The notes beneath the pieces are model-generated. The model was not told where the DNA came from, searched no databases, and worked only from the letters and a program-made list of their open reading frames with translations. 64,000 nt of DNA, taken from assembly GCA_022605955.1 (NCBI GenBank), contig JAKCOZ010000001.1:71182520-71246519 (forward strand), given 5' to 3'. Positions 1 to 11,400 of the stretch are shown here, piece after piece. The first letter of the stretch is position 1. Each line of letters begins with the position of its first letter. The translations under genes and the position numbers were made by a program. The stretch comes from Rallus limicola. Lineage: Eukaryota > Chordata > Aves > Gruiformes > Rallidae.

Positions 1-33
1 TTTTGTACTCAGGGCTCCTTCAAACCACTGAGA

Positions 34-105
34 AAGGGAGACAGAGCCTTCTGGCACCTGAAGGGGCTCAAGGGAGACAGAGCCTTCTGGCACCTGCAGG
101 GGCTC
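34..105. repeat. 36-bp direct repeat, two copies
   Basis: Bases 34-69 and 70-105 differ at a single position (aaggggctc versus caggggctc near the end of each unit). The array may be a recent local duplication. Confidence 0.9.
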
Positions 106-397
106 AACTCTCTGTACATGTAATGGACAATGGCAAAGGAGAGAGAAGGTTCAGATGAAGCTCACAGATTAAAAAAGGCTGCTGGAGCTACCCACCTCCC
201 TGAACTGTTCCGAGGTTTGTAAACTAAGCCATGCAGAGTATGTCCCTTTTGCCCATCTCTGGCTTCATTCCAATGGCTGGCCCCAGAAATTTAGCACTTC
301 AAAAACAAAATAGTGAGATTCTCTCATTCAAGGAGTCAAGCCATGAAAAGCTTGTAAGTAGGAGTATGTGACAGGCCTGGCTAAGACCTCCCAGCTC

Positions 398-421
398 GCT
401 GCTGCTGCTGCTGCTGCTGCT
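398..421. repeat. (GCT)8 microsatellite
   Basis: Eight perfect GCT units within the intron; on the transcribed strand they read AGC/CAG. Confidence 0.9.
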
Positions 422-2320
422 CCAGAGGAGTGCTACCAAAGATAAACCTCCTCTGCACTGAAACTGTAGTCACATGCTGTGAAACTTGCGTTCCCACTAA
501 GGCAGGCTCTTCAGTTCCAACTGATTTCAAACAATGCCATGAAGTGCCTCAAAATCCCATTCTCTTGCTGGTGCAAGTTGGCTGGCAGACACATTTATGT
601 ATCCTTATTAGCACGACTCACATGTTACAAATACCAGGCTCCATTTTGCCAGAGTGTTTCAGACTAAATTCTTCACTGGCCCAGTTCCTATTTTGCTCTT
701 TGCTAAGTCAAGGTAACTTCATGTGATTTTAAGAAGTATTTCTTTCATAATTTGCATACAGCTGTATTTAGTTGATCGATTACACTGAAGCTGCTGTTAT
801 AATTTTAGTTATAATCGTTAAACACTGCCTAAAAATATCCCTAGTAATCTCTAAGTAAAGGGAAGTAACAAAAAGAGTGTCTAATTAAAAGGCAAAGCTC
901 CTCCCACACATCCCTCTTCTGTCCACCTATTATTTTTCTTTCTTGTTTAACAGGAAAAAGACTGACTGTTGAACAACCAAGTTCCCTTGCAATACAGCCC
1001 ATGCTGCATCTTATCCACAGTTCAATACTCATCCAGATAATACAAGTGGTAAAAGCATCCCAATGCAAGATCAAGGTCAGCAGAGCCTACTGGCATCAGA
1101 TGAACTTCAGAAGCAGGAGAAAGAAACAACCTCCTACTTTTATGTTAGTATCTGAAAACCCAAAGGAAACAAACCCCAAACCACACTACATAAGCAACAA
1201 GATTTATGATTTGACCAAAATGTGCCCAACAGCAAAGAGGTGCTGGGCAGCTGAGGCACCTTAATTCTGAATGCTGCCTGCAGTTCCTCTACTGTGCTGT
1301 GCTTGTCCTACAGGAAATTCTGATGGATCAACCTGAGGCTTCCTCCCAATGCTGTAGTAAAGCTTATACAAAACACAGGCATAAAAAGGTCACTTTTACT
1401 CTGTCCATGGGACAGGAGAGAACAGGAGTGTGATGTGTGCAATTAATTTCTCCTTTGTTATACAGGGAATGAATATTGGCTCAGTTTGCACTTCTGCCTC
1501 CAGAGAAGAACAAAGGTCTTTTCTCATCTTACCTGAGACCTTACACAAAGGAGTCCTGCTGTGTTGGTTTTACCTAGCCAGCAGTAAAGAGGGAACCAAC
1601 ACTGGTGCTAAGCATTTTGCAATACATTATGCAAAAAAGCTATGAAGGCAGCCTGTTTTCAAATGAGTTGGTTCTTAAAACTTCAATCTTCAGAGGTGAG
1701 TGCTTGGGTTTTCTTACCTTACGCATCCACATGAACAGGCAAGCAGACCAAACGTTTGCTTGCTGAAGGAAAAAAATAACCCATCTCCTACTATTAATTA
1801 ATAACAAGCTGACCAGCTGCAGCCACAGAACTCACACTTCTGTCCACCTGCAGACGCTGCCTGAGCACACTGGTGCCACACACACACAGCTGTTAAGCAC
1901 AAGATTGCCCATTTCTCATGAATGAGCCTGGGATCTTGCTTACTACATTTGCTCTTCCACCTTAAGATGGTACCTTTAAAGCTGGAGAGGATATAGGAAA
2001 CACTTGCAAGTAAGAATCAGGCCTTCTGTTTTCTACAGGGTACAGCTATTAGGACTAGCTTAGCACAGGGTACCTGCTACAGTTTCAAGGCTGCTGCTGG
2101 CCAATTGTCCAAAAAGGAGCAGGTGAAAGATGGAGACTGGGATGAAGGAGGAGTGAATATAGTATTTATGCAGTTGCAACAACAGGCACAGTGTGAAGCA
2201 GGCCTCTCCAGTCTCACCTGGCCTCTAGTGAGCTACCTGGAGGTACACCAGTACACAATGAAGAGGGGAGAAACTAAGATCCCAAACAAGATGTCAGGAA
2301 AAGAAATGCCATTTACTTAC

Positions 2321-2409
2321 CACACTCATGTAATGGAGCATTCGGCCATCCACCTTCCCTTCATCAAACTGGGTCTTATACTGGGGGAGGCCAATGTCAT
2401 CCAGCCACC
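2321..2409 (-). CDS. PPFIBP1: PPFIBP1 exon 22: start of SAM domain 2 (last exon in window)
   Basis: The acceptor gccttaag and donor GTG|GTAAGT bound 89 nt, phase 1 in and 0 out, residues 742-771. RWLDDIGLPQYKTQFDEGKV then DGRMLHYMSV is SAM2. The continuing family sequence (DDLLSLKV...) was looked for in 1-2320 on the minus strand and not found, so the rest of the gene is left of the window. Confidence 0.96.
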
Positions 2410-5400
2410 CTTAAGGCAGAGACAGACACTCAGTGTGGTAGCCAAGTTACCTAGCACCAATTAGCGTTATTCCAACTCTGAGCCCCAAATTAGCCACGAT
2501 TAAGAACCCCTATCCAAAGTTGCTGCCTCGGAATGCAATAAGAATCTTACTGGTAACCCAGTGGTAATCCAGCTTTCCATGATTGTTTTCCTCTTCAGAC
2601 CCCAGCGCCTGCAGAGCAAGCTGAAGCTTCTTTCGATGCAACGGGTGCTTTATCCCAAGCTCCTGTGAGAGGAAGGAAAGCAGCACACCTAGAGATAATG
2701 CTGTATTTTATTTCTTCCACTGCTGATATACAAATGGGTTCAGAAAGTCACACAGTACACTGCATATGCTGGCAACCTGGTGGGTTCATTTTCTATTTGC
2801 TGAGTAACAACATCATATTTGCATGTGTTGAACACCAGGGAAAGGCTCGTTCATTCTGTCCACACCCTGCTTCCCTCCTTCTGGATGCAGTGTAACTACA
2901 GCTTTGAATTAGCTCACTCCCTCCTTGAGGAAACAGGGTTATTATTTGATGAGGATAGTGATTTTTAAAAGCTGAAAATACAAATAGAAGCAAAAATACT
3001 GTGGATCCAAAGTAGAGACCGGATCAGTATTTAAATCTAGTTTTAGAAAACAAGATGTAAACAATTCTATAATGATTTAACACAAAGAAACCCATCATCC
3101 CTGTGTGTAACAAATCCTCATGACTCTGAGTAAAACAAGCAGAAAATACACTCACAGCAAAGCAGCAGCTTCACACACCTTTCTTACACAGGCATAAAGT
3201 CACTGTACTGTTCACAAGTGTCAGTGACCCTACAAACCCATTTGAGAAGGAGGCACCTTTGTGTGGCATAGTCCATCCATCTTTAACAAAGTTAAATCAC
3301 ATATTTGCAATCAGTAGTTTCATTACAGACCATTGTAGTTCCACAATACTTCCAACTAGAAGGAAAGAGATGTGGCATTGCTGCATGTGACAGCATTTAA
3401 AATCTGCATCTTTTTATTGTTTTTACAGATTTGATTTACATGCACAGGAATAGCCAATATTTGTATATGTAATTAAAAGCAGTGTTTCCAGTATTTCTCA
3501 CCTTTTCCAGATCCTGTTGAGAAGCCTGCAGAAGTGTTTGCCCGGACAGGATCCAGTGTTTGCCATTACTAATGTAAGAGCCCAGCCCTTGGTCCTGGAG
3601 CCAGTTGCAAACCTGCTCCTTCGTCCACTTTGCAAATGGCATGTCCAGTTCACTACAGAATATTAAAAAAAAAAAAAGAAAAAAGAAAAAAGAGATAAAT
3701 CTGGTGGCTCAAACCTGCTATTCTCATACATGATGATAACATCAAAATCTAAGCCTAATTCATCACTGTTTGTTTTGCATGAGTAAGGAGATGGTCTGGC
3801 AGGAAGAGCTACCACTTGATTTTTTTTTCCTTGAATTAAATAATGTTTTTTTTAAATTTCTATAATGTACATGGATGTTATGTGGGAGAACGTGCCTCAC
3901 AGTCGACTGTTAGGTGAGGCTTCTGAACTGCCAGCACTGTGAAGCCCTGACTGCTGCTGATCTGCCCCTATTCACAACACACACAGTCTATTAATACGAC
4001 TGAGACAACCACCTCTGCTGCCTGAAACTCTCAAGTAAGACCATAAAGTTTCACTTTAGCCTTTAATCTCCAGAAGCACAGCAGGAAAAGCACCAGAGTA
4101 GTATCTGTCAGAAGGGCTCACATGCTGCTTTGCACAGCCCCACAGCTGAGCTCCTGCGGAGCCGTGGGCAAGGAGTGCTCCACTTGCAGCAGGACCCCAC
4201 CACACACAAACCTCAACACCACAAAGATCATCTCTCAAAGGAGGAAACAGCCTGGATCCACCTGCTCCTGTACGCCAGGAAAGGGGACGTTCCATTTTGG
4301 CACTGCCCTTCTCCTTTGGACCCTGTGCTCAACTGGAGCACTAGTGCACATTTCACACCGCTCGTCTTACTTGTGAGACTGCCCCAGGTCTCGAGACCAG
4401 CCCAGTCGTGGCCCCGCTGTTGCTCTCGTCCCTCCTCTTTTGAACTCCATCTCGGACATGTCGTCTGGGTTGAAGGTGGTAGATTGACTTCTTCTAAGTC
4501 TAGTTTAAAGGAAGAGAGCATATTCTTATTCTTAAGAGAGCATTAGCATTTGGCTAAGGAAAAAAGCATGCTGCTACTACTGCAACCAATACAGGTAAGA
4601 TCTCCTGTGGGGTTTGTGGCTCTTCCTCCACCCCCAGTGATGGGCTGATAGCTCCCTCAAATGCCACACTGGCTCCTGCTCTTGTGACAGCAAACCGTGG
4701 AGGCGTAGGCTGGAGCAGGAAAAAGGAAAGATGTGTTCCCAGAAAGTCCCTATGCAAACCCCAGCTCTGGAGAAAAGGTATTTTTTGTCTTTTACTTACT
4801 TTCCGAATAACCTCTTGATCCCTCTGGCCTTTTTCCTGGAATCTGGAGAAGGTGGTGTCATCTGTAGACTATCCATTTCTTTTGGGCGAGGGGGCAAGCC
4901 AGCCAGATCCAAGTGATCTGCAGATCCCTTCTCTGTTTCAGCTATTAGAAAGCAAAAGCTCCATCAACACTCACTTGTGCAGGACGGTACAGCCACGATC
5001 CTGAACTCGGGAATGACTCTCACTAATACTACCAAGACCCATCATGTTAAGAAAATGGGGCAAAGAGGGATGGGAAAATCCAGGAGAAACAACACGCGCT
5101 CCTCCTTCACAGGCCTGACTGGGAGTGCTCCAAGGCAATGCTCTGCACCGGTTAAGTGCCTTGCATCTAAGGTGGGCAAAAATCACCTTGTGGATCAATC
5201 AATGAATTAAATCCCAAGTTTACTCTTCCTTGAGGAGTGCTTCTGCAGTCCTTCCACAGACAGCTCAGCCATGTGGATGCTCAGGAACCAGTGCCATGGC
5301 AAGACACCAAACCAGGAATTCCCAAAACACAGTAAAATAAATCATTCCCATGCAGGCATCTTTCCTATTAACTTGCAGTTCTGTCAACAAATAGCTCCTC

Positions 5401-8400
5401 CTGACTCAGAAGCAGGAGGGACTTTTTCCCCACACTTCTGCCAACTGTGGAATATTTTGTTCCTCTGCAGAGAGCCACCAGGAATTTTAGGTTCTGTCTG
5501 AACTAGATCTTCTCTTTGAGGGGATGCACAGAACATCTCTTGAGTAATCCTACACATTACCACCCACTCTAAAAGCAGTAAATCTTTGATCTGAAGTTGT
5601 TGTTTTCTATGATGACAAACCTGAGGGCTCCTGATTCCAAAAGGAAAGTTGTCACAAGATTGTTTAGTAAAAGCTAAACTAACAAAATAAGAAAACTATT
5701 TTAAGTTCTTTTAAAAAGAAAACTACAAGAATTGCAATATCTACTATACTACGTAAGCAGAGATGTGCCAGCAAGTGCCAGGTAGCTGAATAAAACCACC
5801 TCGTGGATTTTATGCTACTTACTTGCTGAGGAACAGTGATAGCGAGAGCCTGTTCAGATGAAGCGACCATAGCAAGGCAGCCTGCAGCAGGTCTGACAGT
5901 CAGGCCTGGAACAGGCCTGGAACAGTCAGGCCTGCAACTGTCAGGCCTGCAACCATTTTTACCACCTTTTAACACAGCTGTGTTATTAGGTGACCACCAT
6001 TTGTTTTTGAAATGGACTCTCAGTTTCAGGAGAAAACCAAAGAAGCTACACAAGTCAAGGTAGAGCATATATTGCTGAGGACACATGATCTGAGGCCACA
6101 GAGTTAACACTGAGGTGGCCACAAAGCACCGCAAACAGCAACAAACTGCAGGCTTTGCCAGAGTATTTTTCGGCTGGGCAAAGTTTAGTTGATTCGATTA
6201 GAATACTTTTGAATATGTCCCATTTTCCACCAATGCTTTAGATGTTAAACCTTGCAGTGGGGCAATAAGGTCACGTAATAGATGGTCTCTGGGCGCTCTG
6301 GTTTGACTGCTATTGAATACAGGGATCCTGCCAATGAGAGACAGCACCAGTGGGGAACCAGGCTTTTGCGCTTGTGGTTTCTGCTTTACTTGTGTAAGGA
6401 AGAAGTGCTGGCTTAGTAACAACACATTTAGATAGCATTCTAGAGGAAGAATACCAGGACAAGGTTGGGTGCGTTAGCAGCAGAGATTTGCGGGTATTGC
6501 AACATTTGCTTCTTGTACCTGACTCCCCTTCATGCACTGACACAACCCTGACACTTAATGGGCTGGCCACATGGGAATGCAAGAGGGCCCAGAGCACTCT
6601 GTCTCTTTGTCAGCAAGGGGCACATCAGACGGCTGTGCGACCACTCTGACTGACACAGCTCCATCAGCTAAGGCCTTGCCAGACCCTGCGGGTCTCACCT
6701 GCCCTTGCCAGAACCACTCAGGGAATGCTCATGTTGGAAGACTGGTTTTTACTACGTGAATGGCTCCATCTCTATCTGCCCCAATTATTTCTCATTCATT
6801 TATTATCTCCTAAATGTACATCTGAAAGAAGGAACGATGCATCCTTCCTCTCAGAAGTCCCCTAGGTGAATGTCTGGGAAATAAACCTTTCCCTGCTTCA
6901 CCAACCTCCAAGCTCTTCCAGGGGCTGCAGGACAGATGGCAGCACAAAGCTGCCTCAGATATTTGACCACCACTGATTCTCACCTGTTCCCTCCACCTGT
7001 GGGTAACTTTGTGCTCAAACTTATGGCAAAGGTCTCTGCAAATTAACCCGCAATCTCTCTCATTAGTAGCAGTTACTGAGAAATGGTGCAGCTGACTTTT
7101 AGCAGAGGGCAGATGTTACATGAAAACTCCTTTTAGTGATGGACAGGGGTTTCGATGCAGAGCTCTGGTGTCTAGTTCTTGTTTGAGAAGTGTGTGGCCA
7201 TAACCAGCTGTTAGCAGCAGATACAACACAGCGCTGGTACAGGCAGACATGCAGGATTACTATACCTAAAGTAGGTGCACTTGCACTTCGACTGCGATCT
7301 TCAGATATCCAAACAACGCACATAACCACACGCAGCACAACGGGAGAGAACACGCAGAGGGACAAGGTAAAACACAATTCAAAACTTACATCAGCAAAAT
7401 ACAAGACAAAGGGAGGGAGGTACATGAGACACATGCGCTACACTCAACACTGAGTTCACACAGAGATTAGGATTACTGATTCACTGTTAATCCCCACGCC
7501 CTCCAGTCACAAAAAGAAATGAAGTATAGGTCTATGGTAGAGAGGGTAAAACAGCATCACAATCATTTCAGTGCAGGGAGATCACTTGCTCCATGACACG
7601 CTGGGCAGATGACTCCCATGGGCTTCCCTGAAGTTGTGTCTGGACACCAGCTTTACTGATGGAAGTACTGAAATCCAGGTAACATAAGTACCTTACTCAA
7701 ATTCACAGGACCCTGAACTAGATGGCCCAACTTCCAATCCTTTACAACATCTACAAGTATTCCACTTCATTTAGACAAATTAATTTCAGGTTGCAACAAG
7801 TGATTACACAAAAGCACACAGGAAATAAACCAGAGCAAAGGGCCTAACCCTCAGAATAGACTGTACATGTATTCCAAGTAAGGTAGCAAGTTCCCATGCC
7901 GTCCGTCACAGGCAGCTACGGGCAGCGTGTAACAAATGTGTCGCTATGATATTTTGTTTGAACAGAAATCTAAAATTGTCTTTGAGTAAGTAAGAACAGG
8001 AGACACTTCTGCTCAATGAAGCAGAAGCTATCCCCCTTCAGGCTTCTACAAGGTAAGAGTTAAATTCCTGAACCTTGTGCAACTGAAAGCCAAAACCTCT
8101 TGATGACAGCGGTAGATCTGGTGCACAGACTTCCTTAGCACTTGAACTGGAACTGTGGAAAGACTGTTATAGCAGGATTTCAGCTGGTGGCAAGGATGCC
8201 TTCTGCATTAAGGAAAACATTTTGCTTGTTTCTTTGTCAAGTGCAAATGTCACCAAGTGACAATACCAAAACAACCCCCCTCCCTGAGTGCTGCCACTTT
8301 GCTTTTGTACATCTGATAATCTTATAAAAGATAAACTGAGAATGGAGCCGGGGGCAGGGGGGTAATATCCCACAAATCCCATGCGTGAAGTACTGCCAGA

Positions 8401-11400
8401 CAGCTAGCATTTCACAAGGGCAGCAATCCACTACAAGGTCCCTGGGGAGATACCACAGCAGAGGCTGAAACAGATCCAACACTTCATTACATCAGGGAGG
8501 GTTTTTTTTGTTTATTTTATGGGGGTTTTTATGTTACTGTTTGGTATTTTCCAAACATGCTACTGAGAAGTGCCACCAAGTCACATTGTGACTAAGGCCT
8601 GCCTTCCTGCTTCTTGAGATGGTTACAGCTGTTGTTAGGGCTCTCCAAAATACACAGAATCTGCATGTGCAAGTGCACAATACCTACCCAGATTGGGGGC
8701 ACTCGCAGTCCTCTTGTTATTTTTTATCTTGAAAAAGCCTCGTCCGAATGAAGATCTGGCCTTACGGGTACCAAAACTATCCTCGTCGCCTGTGCCACCA
8801 TGAGAGGGAGACTTTGGAGGGAGGGTTGCAAAATTACTACTTTCCATTGGAGGTTTAACCTGCTCAAGTTAGGGAAACAAAGATTATTCAGTATTAGGGA
8901 ATTACATGAGACCTTTTGAGACAGACTGCACAAAGTAACCACTGACGGGTAATCTGAAGAGTTCCCCTCATTTGTTGCTACCAGAAGGTAAAAGCCACAA
9001 AGGAAAACACACAAGACCCTCTTTTGAGTATGTTCAGGACCCAGGATTACTCTCACTACCTCCTAAGAGTAACATGCCTTAAATAAGACATTTCTCAGTT
9101 TCTGCAAGGCTGGCTTACAAGTATTAGAAAAGGTAAAAATGCAGTCCTGGAAGGGTTTGAACTTTTCCAGCTCTTCAGGGTTTCTGTCTCCCCCACTGGT
9201 TGCTGTGGGGGCAGTGGAAACCAAAGAGAGAAACAAGACGCCCACGGTTCTCTGCCAAGTATCAGGCAGCTCTTTTTGTCTATCTCTGCTCCACAATTTC
9301 AGAATTAATAAATGATTTGACTGTCCACTGCCAAAGCTGAGAGGAAATGAGGTATCAAGCAAGGTGTACAAATGTCAGGACAGACATCTGACACGCTGGT
9401 TAACCAATTTAAAGCAGTAGTTTTAACCTTGCCAGTAGCTTCTCTGTCTCTTTAAAAGGATGAGGAAGCAAGTCCATTCACAATTCAAATGTGATCCCTT
9501 GGCTTTTTCTGAATCGATACAGCAGTTCACACTTCAAGGGGTATCTGAGGTCTGGTCAGGTCTTCCTGCAGCATAGCCATACAGCAGGGTGACTGTTCTG
9601 CAACAACAGCCTTTTTAGGCACACAGTTGCTACTCAAAGAAAACAATTTGGAAAGCCACTAATCAAAGGTAATTACAACGTCAGTAAAATACTTAATGAT
9701 TAGCTTTGCTAATTGGCTAATGGTAGAGTATGTGGGGGAAACATTAGCTTAGATAGCAACCTCCTGCTGAACCAGACTGAAAGATAATCCATGTGTGAGA
9801 AGATAAGAATTTCAAGACACTGTAAGGCTGGCACACTGAAGTGAGGGTGATAACCATCACATACTCCTCACTATCTTGTCAGCAGGTCTGTTATTCTCCC
9901 TCTGGAACTGCACGCTGCAATTCCATACAAGCAAGCCTTGCAACACACACATTTCTCTACATACACACGTTACCTCTGTCGACTTCTGGGCAGAGTCTCT
10001 GTCCTGTTTGGGAAGGATGAAGACAGACATTTAAAATTGTGTGGTTTGTAGCCAGTATTCAGTTCATTATGGTTACTCTGAGTTATATTCTGAAATACCC
10101 TTCTCCCTGCCAATTTTTTTCTCTCCAAAATAAATCTCATCAGAGCTGTATTTCACACAGATTAGTTCTTGCTTTCTTTGAGGTCTGTGAGCTGATGTGA
10201 AAATACAGTTGCTTTGGTTTATTTTGTAAAGGATTAGATGTGTACATCATTAGTGACACGCAGTCTGTAAGGGACTAAGGGGTGCAGCAGGCTGAGGGGA
10301 AGCAGGAATCAAACAAGGCAGAAGTCTAGATAACACATCCCCAGCCTCTCCTTGGCTATCCAAAAAGAAAAACCTTCCTGACCCGTGAACTCTAGCTTTC
10401 ATCAAGTTTTGGTGACATTTTCAATCCTGTCAGCATCCCTCCTGAGCTGTAAGGCACAGCTTGGCGTCTTGGGTATCAGGGAGTTCAGGAGCTTTTAGGT
10501 GTTTAGGCTGCCAAATACAGCACAGGAATCGGCCTGATTTGATGACAGTGTTAGAGGCTAGCTGCTTTTAGCTCTCTTTTGAAGGGACCAAACTGGAGCT
10601 ATCACCAGACAAAGGCTCTGTATTTTGTTCCCAACCCCCTAAAACATAAGAGTGACTCCAGACTGTATTTTGTAATGCATTAATTACATGGCTTTCCAAA
10701 ATTATTTGCCTTAAACACAGGTGGGAAGTGGTAGTGGAACATACTTTCTTCTTGTCTTCTATCAGAAAAGCATGTGAGCTAAAAACAACCCCCCCAAACC
10801 CCTCATTATTTGAGAAAAAAAGACAGCAAGGGAGCCAAAGCCTTACACAAAACCAAAAAAAAAGGCACCTGCTCCCTTTGTTTTCTCCTTTAATACAATC
10901 TGGAAGATGTCATATATACATGACCACTGTTAACACATGACATGAGGAACCCTACTGTGACTCAGAATTTCTCAGAAGAAAGCAACAGAGTATCCACGGG
11001 GTCACTGCCACAACAGAGATGTCACCCCTGTTTTTAAGGGGATGGGAGGAAGTAAGAGATCAAACCAACCGCTTCAGATGTTTCTTTCCTCAAACTGCTC
11101 AGGCTGCTGGACTTCTGCAGCAAAGAAGTTCTGGAAGGAAAACATAAAACCCAAGACAAGTTACTGGAAATAAACTTGCTACGATAAACACAGTCTGAGG
11201 AATTAGCTTTAAAGAAAGCACTATAGCACATGATGACATACATGAAAAACAAAGACATTTTGCATGAAGGTAATCAAAGCCCACACAATTTGCTGAGATA
11301 CCATAAGAACCTCCACACTGTAATTACTGCTGCTGATGCTTCAGTGCCACGATGCCTACCTTTGGGTATTTTTGGCTGCTTATTTAACTCTGCATTTTCA

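Larger units (their letters stand above)
1..2320 (-). other. PPFIBP1: PPFIBP1 intron after exon 22 (partial)
   Basis: No exon-like frame with liprin similarity was found here. It holds a 2-copy tandem repeat near base 34, a (GCT)8 run at 398, and otherwise unremarkable intronic sequence. Confidence 0.8.

Noticed and set aside
1..2320. Search for the next SAM2 exon (family sequence DDLLSLKV...HHLSIKRAI)
   Set aside because: No minus-strand frame here resembles it, so the exon must lie left of the window.
5824..5885. Possible extra coding exon reading ASSEQALAITVPQQ before a GTAAGT donor
   Set aside because: The acceptors that I can propose give lengths (59 or 70 nt) that break the phase-1 frame shared by exons 17 and 18, and there is no counterpart in known liprin-beta proteins.
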